This document shows, one piece after another, positions 1 through 6,462 of a stretch of DNA of 9,439 bases (positions are counted from its first letter, which is position 1; each line of letters begins with the position of its first letter). The notes under the pieces were generated by a model that saw only the letters and a list, made by a program, of their open reading frames with translations, was not told the origin of the DNA and did no database searches. Source of the stretch: JBKHBQ01 sp046542305 (GTDB taxonomy: Bacteria > Bacteroidota > Bacteroidia > Bacteroidales > 4484-276); NCBI GenBank assembly GCA_046542305.1, contig JBKHBQ010000154.1, positions 1 to 9,439 on the forward strand, in the 5' to 3' direction. Made by a program: the position numbers and the translations under genes.

Positions 1-810
1 GCCGGTGCATACGTTTGCGGTGAAGAATCTGCACTCATCGAGTCAGCCGAAGGAAAACGCGGTGAGCCGCGCGACAGGCCGCCGTTCCCGGTTGAAAAAG
101 GCTACCTCGATCATCCCACCGTAGTGAACAACGTGGAAACCCTGTGTTCGGCAGTGAAGGTACTGCTCAACGGCGGCGAATGGTACAGCAATTTCGGAAC
201 CAAGGATTCAACAGGTACCAAGCTGCTGAGTATCTCCGGCGACTGCAAGTATCCCGGCGTATACGAAGTGGAATGGGGATTTTCAGTTAATGACATGCTC
301 GAAATGGTGGGCACCGTGCCCGAGGAGGTGCAGGCTGTTCAGGTGGGCGGACCTTCGGGATCGATCATCGGTCCTGAGGAGTTTAACCGCACCCTCTGCT
401 TTGCCGATCTGGCAACGGGCGGATCGCTCATCATCATTGGTAATCAGCGTGATATCCTAAACGATATCGTACTCAACTTTACCGAGTTCTTCATTGAAGA
501 ATCCTGTGGCTCGTGTTCCACCTGCCGCAATATTCCCTACCTGATGAAACTGAAACTGGAGAAAATCCTCGACGCCCGCGGTGTTGAAAAAGACATCACC
601 GATCTGGAAGAATGGGGCAAAATTCTGAAGGTGAGCCGCTGTGGTCTTGGACAAACGGCCGGAAATCCCATCCTGACCAGCATTAAGAATTTCCGTCACC
701 TGTACGATGAGAAAATCCAGCATGGTAAGGAATTCGACAGCGGGTTTGATATGAGTGAAGCTGTGAGGGAATCGTGCGAAGCAGCCGGTAGGGTTCCGAA
801 CCTGAATTAA
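1..810 (+). CDS. hoxF: NAD(H)-linked [NiFe]-hydrogenase diaphorase subunit HoxF (C-terminal part, 5' truncated)
   Basis: The reading frame is open from base 1, so this is the last 269 residues of a longer protein (HoxF/NuoF-family proteins are roughly 420-600 residues). The visible part opens inside the conserved flavin/NADH region (GAYVCGEESALIES, then GKRGEPR..PPFP and PTVVNNVETL), which binds FMN and NAD(H) in the NuoF family. The [4Fe-4S] ligands are visible as ESCGSCSTCR (Cys169, 172 and 175 of the visible part) with a fourth Cys at 214 (SRCGLG). No extra ferredoxin domain follows. HoxF is the NADH-oxidising/NAD+-reducing subunit, acting in the cytoplasm. On its own it could be a complex I NuoF or a [FeFe]-hydrogenase HydB subunit, but hoxU, hoxY and hoxH follow directly, which supports HoxF. 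An internal GTG at 124 is not a real start, because family-conserved sequence continues upstream of it. Confidence 0.93.
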   Translation, partial: AGAYVCGEESALIESAEGKRGEPRDRPPFPVEKGYLDHPTVVNNVETLCSAVKVLLNGGEWYSNFGTKDSTGTKLLSISGDCKYPGVYEVEWGFSVNDMLEMVGTVPEEVQAVQVGGPSGSIIGPEEFNRTLCFADLATGGSLIIIGNQRDILNDIVLNFTEFFIEESCGSCSTCRNIPYLMKLKLEKILDARGVEKDITDLEEWGKILKVSRCGLGQTAGNPILTSIKNFRHLYDEKIQHGKEFDSGFDMSEAVRESCEAAGRVPNLN

Positions 811-847
811 ATCAAAATTATTTGTAAAATATTGAAAAACAGAATAT

Positions 848-1546
848 ATGAGCACATTAGTAAAATTTAAGATCGACGGTGTGGAATGTATGGCCGAAGC
901 CGGTACGTACATTGTGGAGGCAGCCCGCGAAAATGGCATTTACATTCCGACCCTGTGCAACATTCAGGGCGTGAAGCCACGCGGATCGTGCCGTATTTGC
1001 ACCGTGCTGGTAAATGGCAGGCCCATGACCTCATGCACAACTCCCGTGGCTGACGGTATGGAGATTCAGAACGACCTGAACGAAATCAACGAAATCAGAA
1101 AATCCATTGTGGAATTGCTTTTTGTTGAAGGAAACCATTTCTGCCCGGCATGCGAAAAAAGCGGCAACTGCGAACTTCAGGCGCTGGCATATCGCTTCCA
1201 GATGATGGTTCCGAAATTCCCGTACCTGTTCCCCACACGCGAAGTGGATGCCTCCAATCCGAAGATTATCAAGGACCACAATCGCTGCATCCTTTGCAAA
1301 CGCTGTATCCGTGCCATCAAAACCGAGGACGGTAAAAATGTGTTTGCCTTCAAGAAAAGGGGCATAAAGCTCGAAATAAATGTCGATCCCGAACTTGGTG
1401 AACAATTCACCGACGAACTGGCACAGCAGGCCGTTGATATTTGCCCGGTAGGCGCCATCCTTCCCAGGGAAAAAGGTTACGAAGTCCCCATCGGAATGCG
1501 AAAATATGATAATCAGCCCATCGGCAGCGATGTTGAAAAAAAATAA
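848..1546 (+). CDS. hoxU: Hydrogenase diaphorase iron-sulfur subunit HoxU
   Basis: A 232-residue protein equivalent to the N-terminal part of NuoG, as usual for HoxU. Domains in order: an N-terminal [2Fe-2S] ferredoxin fold with ligands Cys37, Cys48, Cys51 and Cys63 (TLCNIQG, GSCRICTV); a His-Cys [4Fe-4S] motif around residues 97-108 (GNHFCPACEKSGNCEL; His97, Cys99, Cys102, Cys108); and a further [4Fe-4S] set from RCILCKRC (Cys147, 150, 153) plus DICPVGAI (Cys199). It wires the NiFe module to the HoxF flavin module. It starts 37 bases after hoxF. The ATG at 848 has no obvious Shine-Dalgarno sequence, but the protein begins right at the ferredoxin beta-strand, which fits this start. It lacks the molybdopterin-like C-terminal domain of complete NuoG, supporting hydrogenase rather than complex I. 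Confidence 0.95.
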   Translation: MSTLVKFKIDGVECMAEAGTYIVEAARENGIYIPTLCNIQGVKPRGSCRICTVLVNGRPMTSCTTPVADGMEIQNDLNEINEIRKSIVELLFVEGNHFCPACEKSGNCELQALAYRFQMMVPKFPYLFPTREVDASNPKIIKDHNRCILCKRCIRAIKTEDGKNVFAFKKRGIKLEINVDPELGEQFTDELAQQAVDICPVGAILPREKGYEVPIGMRKYDNQPIGSDVEKK

Positions 1547-1565
1547 AAAATAAGGAGAAATAATA

Positions 1566-2114
1566 ATGAGTAAACCAATCGTAGCAACAACATCACTTGC
1601 AGGATGCTTCGGATGCCATATGTCACTACTCGACATCGACGAGAAAATCCTGGATTTGATCGAACTGGTGGAATTCAATAAATCACCCATCGACGATATA
1701 AAAGAATTTACCAAGCAATGCGACATAGGGCTCATCGAGGGCGGATGCTGCAACAGCGAGAATATTCACGTGCTGAAGGATTTCAGAAAAAATTGTAAAA
1801 TTCTCGTTTCTGTCGGCGAATGTGCCATCATGGGCGGCTTGCCGGCGCTCCGTAATGGTATTCCGATTAAGGAATGCCTGGAGGAGGCATACCTGAACGG
1901 CCCCACCGTACGTCAGAATACCAAAAGGGTAATTCCTAACGACGATGAAATCCCGATGCTGCTCGACAAGGTGTATCCCTGTCATGAGATCGTAAAGATC
2001 GATTATTACCTGCCGGGATGTCCGCCTCGCGCCGAGCTGATCTGGAATGCGCTGGTGGCTTTGGTAACAGGTGACGAGCTGAAATTACCCTATGAAGTTG
2101 TGAAATTCGATTAA
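1566..2114 (+). CDS. hoxY: [NiFe]-hydrogenase small subunit HoxY
   Basis: A 182-residue small subunit, the short cytoplasmic type with no twin-arginine signal and only the proximal cluster. The [4Fe-4S] ligands match the family pattern: Cys14 and Cys17 in AGCFGCHMS, Cys86 in VGECAIMGG and Cys152 in PGCPPRAE. It passes electrons between the NiFe site of HoxH and the HoxU clusters. Two adjacent extra cysteines (Cys61-Cys62, in EGGCCNSEN) lie in the loop after the EGG motif; their role is unknown. The start at 1566 is well supported, because an AGGAG sequence lies at 1553-1557, eight bases upstream, which is clearer than for the other genes here. The gene follows hoxU by 19 bases. Confidence 0.95.
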   Translation: MSKPIVATTSLAGCFGCHMSLLDIDEKILDLIELVEFNKSPIDDIKEFTKQCDIGLIEGGCCNSENIHVLKDFRKNCKILVSVGECAIMGGLPALRNGIPIKECLEEAYLNGPTVRQNTKRVIPNDDEIPMLLDKVYPCHEIVKIDYYLPGCPPRAELIWNALVALVTGDELKLPYEVVKFD

Positions 2115-2133
2115 TCTGTAAAAAACGAAAGAA

Positions 2134-3585
2134 ATGGGACAAAAAATAACAATAGAACCGGTAACCCGTGTTGAAGGACACGGCAAAGTTACCATTCACC
2201 TCGACGATAAAGGCAACGTAAAACAAACACGCCTACATATCGTGGAGTTCCGCGGATTCGAGCGTTTTGTACAGGGACGCCCATACTGGGAAGCTCCCGT
2301 GCTGGTACAGCGTCTGTGCGGTATTTGCCCGGTAAGCCACCATCTGGCGGCAGCCAAAGCCCTCGACGTAATTGTGGGCGCCGGCACCGGTGAAGGACTT
2401 ACACCAACCGGTGAAAAGATGCGCCGCCTGATGCACTACGGGCAAATGTTCCAGAGCCATGCGCTGCACTTCTTCCACCTGGCTTCTCCCGACCTGCTCT
2501 TTGGAATAGATGCTGATCCGGCTATCCGCAACGTGATCGGCGTAGCCATGAAGCATAAGGATCTGGCGGTACAGGGTGTGATGATGCGTAAATTCGGACA
2601 GGAGATCATCAGGGCTACCGCAGGAAAGAAAATCCACGGTACCGGCGCCATCCCCGGCGGGATCAACAAGAACCTTTCGATAGAGGAGCGCGATTCGTTC
2701 CTGAAAGGTGATGATCCGATGAACATCGACAAGATGATCGACTGGGCGCAGGCTGCTGTGGATTTCTTCAAGGATTATCACAAGAAGAATAAGGATTTGA
2801 TTGATAATTTTGCCACGTTCCCCTCAAGCCACCTCAGCCTCGTGCGTAAAGACGGCGCCATGGATCTCTATCATGGTGTGCTTCGTGCCATCGACGCCGA
2901 CGGCAAGAAGATCCTCGACGACGTGGATTATCAGGATTACCTCGAGTACATCGACGAGGAAGTGCGCCCCTGGAGCTATATGAAGTTCCCGTACCTGTAC
3001 AAGATGGGCCCCGAAACCGGCTGGTACCGCGTAGGCCCGCTGGCCCGCTGCAATACCGCCGATTTCATTCCCACGCCCATGGCGCAGAAGGAATTCGAAA
3101 TCTTTAAAAACTATACCAACGGCAAGCCCAACAACATGTCGATGCACATGCACTGGGCACGCCTGATCGAGTTGCTGCACTCGGGCGAGATGATCAGAGA
3201 TCTGCTCAACGACCCCGATCTTCAGAAAACCGACCTCGTAACCAAAGGAACAAAGGTGAAGAAAGGTGTGGGCCTCATCGAAGCTCCGCGCGGAACCCTG
3301 TTCCACCACTACGAGATCAACGACAAGGATCAGATCGAACTGGCCAACCTCATCGTTTCAACCACCAACAACAACGAGCCGATGAACCAGGCTGTGAACA
3401 AGGTGGCTGTGGAATACATGACCGGTCAGAAAGAAATCACCGAAGGCATGATGAACGCCGTTGAGGTGGCCATCAGGGCTTACGATCCCTGCCTGAGCTG
3501 CGCTACACACGCACTCGGACAAATGCCGCTGGAGATCACGCTTTACGACGCCAACAATCAGCTCATCGATAAAAAGCGTTCGTAA
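2134..3585 (+). CDS. hoxH: [NiFe]-hydrogenase large subunit HoxH (precursor)
   Basis: A 483-residue catalytic subunit that carries the NiFe(CN)2CO site and splits or forms H2. The N-terminal metal motif is QRLCGICPVSHH (Cys62, Cys65). The C-terminal metal motif is DPCLSCATHALGQ (Cys453, Cys456), and His459 closes it. The N-terminal VTRVEGHGKV signature is intact, with the conserved Glu14. All four nickel-binding cysteines are present, so the protein should be active. In the family the C-terminal tail is removed after this His once nickel is inserted; here that would release 24 residues (460-483), consistent with the protease gene that follows. The gene begins 19 bases after hoxY and ends two bases before the protease start. 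Its motif set with HoxF/U/Y places it in the NAD-linked bidirectional group 3d; phylogeny was not computed. Confidence 0.97.
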   Translation: MGQKITIEPVTRVEGHGKVTIHLDDKGNVKQTRLHIVEFRGFERFVQGRPYWEAPVLVQRLCGICPVSHHLAAAKALDVIVGAGTGEGLTPTGEKMRRLMHYGQMFQSHALHFFHLASPDLLFGIDADPAIRNVIGVAMKHKDLAVQGVMMRKFGQEIIRATAGKKIHGTGAIPGGINKNLSIEERDSFLKGDDPMNIDKMIDWAQAAVDFFKDYHKKNKDLIDNFATFPSSHLSLVRKDGAMDLYHGVLRAIDADGKKILDDVDYQDYLEYIDEEVRPWSYMKFPYLYKMGPETGWYRVGPLARCNTADFIPTPMAQKEFEIFKNYTNGKPNNMSMHMHWARLIELLHSGEMIRDLLNDPDLQKTDLVTKGTKVKKGVGLIEAPRGTLFHHYEINDKDQIELANLIVSTTNNNEPMNQAVNKVAVEYMTGQKEITEGMMNAVEVAIRAYDPCLSCATHALGQMPLEITLYDANNQLIDKKRS

Positions 3586-3587
3586 TC

Positions 3588-4070
3588 TTGACTGATCAGC
3601 CTAAAATATTTATCTATGGATATGGAAACCCGGGCCGTCAGGATGATGGCCTGGGTAACCTTTTTGTGGAGAAGATCAGCCAATGGGTGCAGCAGGAAGA
3701 TCTCAAAAATTTTAAATTCGATTCCAACTACCAGCTCAACATCGAAGATGCCGCCGAAATCGCAGGTTTCGACATTGTGATTTTTGTGGATGCATCCGTA
3801 GAAGACATCCAGGATGTGGTACTCGATGAGATCACACCCAAAACCAAAGTGGAGTTTTCGATGCATTCGGTATCGGCATCCTATGTGGTGCAACTCTGCA
3901 ACGATATTTATAAAGAAAGCCCGCGGGCTTACCTGCTTCACATCAAAGGCTACGAGTGGGAATTCCGTGAGGGAGTTACCGCCCGGGCCGCCCAAAATCT
4001 CGAAAAGGCCATCGAATTCATGAAGCCTTTGTTAAAAGCTCCCGAAAAACTTCTCAAGGGGGAGTTGTAA
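3588..4070 (+). CDS. hoxW: HoxW-type hydrogenase maturation endopeptidase
   Basis: A 160-residue protein of the HycI/HybD/HoxW (peptidase M52-like) family, which cuts the C-terminal tail off the nickel-loaded large subunit. The family opening IYGYGNPGRQDDGLG is at residues 9-23. The three expected nickel-sensing ligands can be proposed as Asp20, Asp68 (FVDAS) and His93 (SMHSVSA). The later HIKGYEWEFREGVTARA stretch matches the HoxW subgroup's G-Y/F-E pattern. The start must be TTG at 3588: upstream in frame a stop lies at 3570-3572, and no ATG or GTG lies between that stop and the conserved motif. The start is only two bases after the hoxH stop, so translation is probably coupled to hoxH. A 9-bp stem-loop lies early in the coding sequence (3628-3656). 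The target is inferred to be HoxH from adjacency. Confidence 0.92.
   Translation: MTDQPKIFIYGYGNPGRQDDGLGNLFVEKISQWVQQEDLKNFKFDSNYQLNIEDAAEIAGFDIVIFVDASVEDIQDVVLDEITPKTKVEFSMHSVSASYVVQLCNDIYKESPRAYLLHIKGYEWEFREGVTARAAQNLEKAIEFMKPLLKAPEKLLKGEL
3628..3656 (+). other. Stem-loop inside the 5' end of the hydrogenase protease gene
   Basis: The arms ACCCGGGCC (3628-3636) and GGCCTGGGT (3648-3656) form a 9-bp stem with one G-U pair and an 11-base loop, about 40 bases after the TTG start. The sequence also encodes the conserved glycine-rich motif, so it may be coincidental. If it folds in mRNA, it could slow ribosome entry into the protease gene. Confidence 0.35.
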
Positions 4071-4108
4071 TGCTAAAAAGTAAAATCTTTATTTAAAAAA
4101 TTAAACAT

Positions 4109-5092
4109 ATGGATACATCTACCAAATACCTGGGATTAACACTTAAAAATCCAATCGTGGTAAGCAGTTCGCGCATTACCGGATCGTACGAAAAAACCAT
4201 GGAATGCATCGAGCACGGCGCAGGCGCTGTTACGCTTAAGTCGCTGTTCGAAGAACAGATCATTGGCGAGATTGAGGCTAAGCTTCGTGACGATGAAATG
4301 TACTTCTGGTATCCCGAAGCCACTGAATTTGTGAAAGGCATTTCCAAAGATCATGGGGTAAACGAATACATCAAACTCCTGAAGAGAGTAAAAGAATCGG
4401 CTTCGGTACCTGTGATGGCCAGTATCAATTGTACCACCTCGCAGGAATGGCCTGCTTTTGCAAAAGAATTGCAAAGTGCCGGCGCTGATGCACTCGAATT
4501 GAACATCTCAGTTTTTCCGTTCAACGAACATGTGGAAAGCCGCGACATTGAAAATATTTACGTGGATATCATCAATGAGGTGAAAAAGCATGTCACCATT
4601 CCTGTGGCTGCAAAAATCGGCCCCTACTTTACCAATATCAGCAACTTTGTTTCAAGGCTTTGTGCGGCCAAAGTAGACGGGACTATTCTTTTCAACCGTT
4701 TCTTCCGCCCCGACATCGACATTGATAAGGGTGAAATCATTTACAACAACTACCTGAGCGAGCCCTCGGAAATGACCCAGTCGTTACGCTGGATCGGGCT
4801 GCTGACCGGAAAGGTACATTGCGACCTGATTGCAAATACCGGTATTCATGATTACCAGGGCGTGGTGAAGCAGATCATGGCCGGAGCTACCGCAACGCAG
4901 GTATGCTCGGTGCTTTATAAAAAAGGAATTCCGTATCTCGAGACCATGATTGCCGAATTGGAAGAATGGATGAAGAAGAATCATGTGGAATCCATCGATA
5001 AGCTCCGTGGAAATATCCTCATCGGCCATGAAAATTCTGCCGCTTTCGAAAGGGTTCAGTTCATGAAAAAAACTACCGGCTTATTTTCCTGA
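4109..5092 (+). CDS. Dihydroorotate dehydrogenase-like FMN protein (PyrD superfamily, catalytic base position altered)
   Basis: A 327-residue TIM-barrel flavoprotein resembling class 1 dihydroorotate dehydrogenases. Recognisable elements: the opening YLGLTLKNPIVVSSS; GAGAVTLKS with Lys44 at the flavin-contacting lysine position; VPVMASIN; AGADALELNIS at 124-134; VAAKIGPYFTN (Lys169); and probable FMN-phosphate loops IANTGIHDYQG (241-251) and GATATQV (259-265). Class 1 enzymes have an N-x-S-C-P type motif whose Cys is the catalytic base; here it reads NISVFP (residues 132-137), with Val in that place. That argues against true dihydroorotate oxidation, and the substrate is unknown. The gene lies 38 bases after the hydrogenase protease on the same strand and is followed by a terminator, so it probably shares the transcript. 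Annotation pipelines would likely name it a dihydroorotate dehydrogenase-like protein; an electron-transfer role is inference only. Confidence 0.85.
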   Translation: MDTSTKYLGLTLKNPIVVSSSRITGSYEKTMECIEHGAGAVTLKSLFEEQIIGEIEAKLRDDEMYFWYPEATEFVKGISKDHGVNEYIKLLKRVKESASVPVMASINCTTSQEWPAFAKELQSAGADALELNISVFPFNEHVESRDIENIYVDIINEVKKHVTIPVAAKIGPYFTNISNFVSRLCAAKVDGTILFNRFFRPDIDIDKGEIIYNNYLSEPSEMTQSLRWIGLLTGKVHCDLIANTGIHDYQGVVKQIMAGATATQVCSVLYKKGIPYLETMIAELEEWMKKNHVESIDKLRGNILIGHENSAAFERVQFMKKTTGLFS

Positions 5093-5116
5093 TAAAATCT
5101 TCAAAATTAATAGAGG

Positions 5117-5139
5117 AGGCACCGGAAGGTGCCTTTTTT
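5117..5139 (+). terminator. Rho-independent terminator after the hydrogenase operon
   Basis: A perfect 7-bp stem, AGGCACC (5117-5123) with GGTGCCT (5128-5134), closes a GGAA tetraloop and runs straight into six T bases (5134-5139). It lies 24 bases after the DHOD-like gene and is oriented for the + strand. On the - strand no equally good T-run follows the hairpin, so rex would use another signal. A run of eight A at 5149-5156 (T on the - strand), just after the rex stop, is the only visible candidate. Confidence 0.9.
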
Positions 5140-5168
5140 GTTCGGGTCAAAAAAAAGCCCGACATCAA

Positions 5169-5792
5169 TCAGCCTCTCTTCTCGGAAAAATATGCCAGCT
5201 TGATCATCGTGGTCACCATGTCGAATTCTTCCAGGTGGATGTGGTCAGGAACATTCAATTGTACAGGGGTAAGATTAAGAATGCCCCGTATGCCGCAGGC
5301 CAGGAGCAGGCTGATCAGGCTGTCGATTTCTTCGTCGGCTTCGGTTAGCACGGCCAGACTGATATTTTGACTTTCGATGATTTGGGTGATCTTATCCACG
5401 GAATAGCACGGAACCTCTGAAAATATTTTGCCAACGGATTTTGAGGAAGTATCGAAGATGGCTACAATACTGGCGGGCGCAAAACCCTCACCGAAAAGCT
5501 CCAGCGCCGCTCTGCCCATGTGTCCGAAGCCAATAAAACAGGCATTTTTGCCCTCTCGGCATTCCAGCTTTTCCGTTATATGCCTGATCAGTTCCTGCAC
5601 GTCGTATCCTGCCGAATGGCTTCCCGAAATGCCTAATAGCATCAGGTCGCGGCGCACATGCACCGGGTTAATGTTGAGCATATGGGCAAGATCTTTAGAA
5701 AAAATAAATGGCCGGTCGAGGTATTGATAGCGCATCAACAGCCGGCGATACCGGCTCAGACGCTCAACGGTTTTTTCGGGTAATGATTTCAC
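5169..5792 (-). CDS. rex: Redox-sensing transcriptional repressor Rex
   Basis: A 207-residue protein of the normal Rex length (about 205-215). An N-terminal winged helix (residues 4-66) opens LPEKTVERLSRYRRLL and contains the recognition-helix stretch INPVHVRRDLMLLG (41-54) and wing SGSHSAGYDV (56-65). A Rossmann domain follows with the dinucleotide loop GFGHMG (88-93), an acidic residue at the end of the second strand (Asp114, IFDTSSKSVGK), and the C-terminal GIRGILNLTPVQLNVPD region that ends with the swapped helix. Rex binds DNA when NADH/NAD+ is low and lets go when NADH binds, controlling fermentation and hydrogenase genes in many bacteria. The start is GTG at 5792; the family-conserved LPEKTVERL begins three residues in, so later ATGs are excluded. 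It is 11 bases downstream of a small Cys-rich gene and convergent with the hydrogenase operon. Regulation of hox by this Rex is inferred, since no clear operator was found. Confidence 0.93.
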   Translation of the reverse strand: MKSLPEKTVERLSRYRRLLMRYQYLDRPFIFSKDLAHMLNINPVHVRRDLMLLGISGSHSAGYDVQELIRHITEKLECREGKNACFIGFGHMGRAALELFGEGFAPASIVAIFDTSSKSVGKIFSEVPCYSVDKITQIIESQNISLAVLTEADEEIDSLISLLLACGIRGILNLTPVQLNVPDHIHLEEFDMVTTMIKLAYFSEKRG

Positions 5793-5803
5793 ACGGCAAA
5801 GGG

Positions 5804-6025
5804 TTAGGTGCTCAGGGCGGCTTCTTTCGGGTTAACCCAATCGGTTTCCACCAGGCCGAGTTCGCCAATGCGGTAGCCTTTTGAATTGCGGCCGGTGCGC
5901 ACGATGTTTTGTCCTTCACAGGCGCTGATGCCGGTCCATTTGCAGTTTTGACAATGCCGGGTGCCGTTGATTTGAACGCCCCAGCACTCATCGTGCGAAA
6001 GTTTGGAGGTATCGATCTTTTTCAT
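5804..6025 (-). CDS. Small four-cysteine protein of unknown function, co-transcribed with rex
   Basis: A 73-residue protein with no membrane segment or signal peptide. The first half carries four cysteines in the pattern C-x10-C-x2-C-x7-C (Cys14, 25, 28, 36) together with His11 and His24, in the local motifs HDECWG, HCQNCKW and ISACEG. These could bind zinc or an iron-sulfur cluster; the sequence alone does not decide. A glycine-rich stretch (TGRNSKGYRIGELG, 44-57) follows. I do not recognise a named family. It starts with ATG at 6025, a short distance downstream of a good promoter (6043-6073), and ends 11 bases before rex, so the two are probably one transcript. Coding status is supported by the promoter, the tight spacing and the ordered Cys pattern. 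A role in redox sensing with Rex is speculation from position. Confidence 0.75.
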   Translation of the reverse strand: MKKIDTSKLSHDECWGVQINGTRHCQNCKWTGISACEGQNIVRTGRNSKGYRIGELGLVETDWVNPKEAALST

Positions 6026-6042
6026 GTTTTCCGGTTTTTGCG

Positions 6043-6073
6043 CTAAATTATTAAAATTCCTGTGGAAGGCAAA
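6043..6073 (-). promoter_or_regulatory. Bacteroidetes-type promoter for the small Cys protein-rex unit
   Basis: On the - strand a TTTG (-33 type; + strand 6070-6073) and TAATTTAG (-7 type; + strand 6043-6050) are separated by exactly 19 bases. The second element matches the TAnnTTTG consensus at five of six defined positions. Transcription would start around 6036-6040, leaving a leader of only some 12-15 bases before the ATG at 6025. The assignment rests on motif and spacing only. Confidence 0.5.
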
Positions 6074-6169
6074 AAGAAACAGGCAAAATATTTAGAAAAA
6101 TTCAATATGTTTGCTGTTGACCCGGGGTTATTCCGGTTTAGTTTTTCCATTTTTCGACAGTATCGAGGT

Positions 6170-6308
6170 TCATAATCCACGGATTTCATGTTTACGTCGA
6201 TAATGTTGCTGTTTGCGCCTCTGGGATGCAAAATTTCGCATCACTGCGTTTGTTCCTGATCGGCTCTCCGCAACTTAGGCAAACACTGCTACCGGGTTTT
6301 TCGTTCAT
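6170..6308 (-). pseudogene. Frameshifted remnant of a tiny zinc-ribbon protein
   Basis: From the ATG at 6308 one frame reads MNEKPGSSVCLSCGEPI and then NKRSDAKFC (27 residues). Directly after that Cys codon, the frame one base further on reads SQRRKQQHYRRKHEIRGL and then stops at 6170. Joined by removing one base, this gives about 45 residues resembling small zinc-ribbon proteins with a CxxCG...AKFCS..C...HYR.K pattern. The expected fourth Cys is Arg here (CGC for TGC), so both the frame and a metal ligand are lost. I infer a decayed gene; a sequencing or assembly indel could explain the frame break but not the missing Cys. The longer frame upstream of 6308 shows no family features. Confidence 0.5.
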
Positions 6309-6428
6309 CGCTCCGAAATTCAATGCTTCTTCACTAAAAAACACGAAACTAAATTTAAACCTAATTCCTGAGGGGGTCTCTTCGTCGTAAATTACTGACC
6401 TGGCGAAGCTGTGGATAAATGTGGGCAT
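6309..6428. other. Non-coding gap, nothing recognised
   Basis: This stretch lies between the zinc-ribbon remnant and the promoter of the secreted repeat protein. A - strand frame stays open across it, but its translation (runs of Phe, Val and Lys) shows no motif or plausible start context. No RNA gene, repeat or terminator hairpin was recognised. Confidence 0.4.
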
Positions 6429-6462
6429 TTTGGCAACAAAAAGAACCAATTTTGTAAATTTG
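6429..6462 (+). promoter_or_regulatory. Putative Bacteroidetes-type promoter for the secreted FG-GAP protein
   Basis: TAAATTTG at 6455-6462 is an exact match to the TAnnTTTG -7 element. A TTTG lies at 6429-6432, with a 22-base spacer that is slightly longer than the usual 19-21. Transcription would begin around 6467-6470, which means the ATG at 6464 cannot be the working start codon of the next gene. Confidence 0.4.

Noticed and set aside
822..839. Rex-operator-like sequence in the hoxF-hoxU gap
   Set aside because: It matches the TTGTGAAAWWWTTCACAA consensus at 14 of 18 positions, but the misses fall on the specific G and C positions, the gap is AT-rich, and the location is inside an operon.
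2098..2115. TTGTGAAA half-site before hoxH
   Set aside because: The left half is perfect, but the right half is absent and the bases encode the end of HoxY (VVKFD).
2233..2781. Long antisense open frame opposite hoxH (and similar frames opposite hoxF, hoxU and DHOD-like)
   Set aside because: These are codon-bias shadows of strongly conserved genes on the other strand, and the translations show no family features.
4330..4345. TTGTGAAAGGCATTTC inside the DHOD-like gene as a Rex site
   Set aside because: Only a half-site matches, and it lies in coding sequence far from any promoter.
5142..5162. TCGGG/CCCGA hairpin between terminator and rex as a rex terminator
   Set aside because: The stem is only 5 bp and the T-run (on the - strand) lies in its loop rather than after it.
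6043..6231. 62-residue - strand frame upstream of the small Cys protein
   Set aside because: It overlaps the promoter and the zinc-ribbon remnant, has no motif, and its composition looks random.
6224..6236. Programmed frameshift in the zinc-ribbon micro-gene
   Set aside because: A +1 shift would be needed; no slippery heptamer is in the right phase and the fourth metal-binding Cys is also lost, so decay is simpler.
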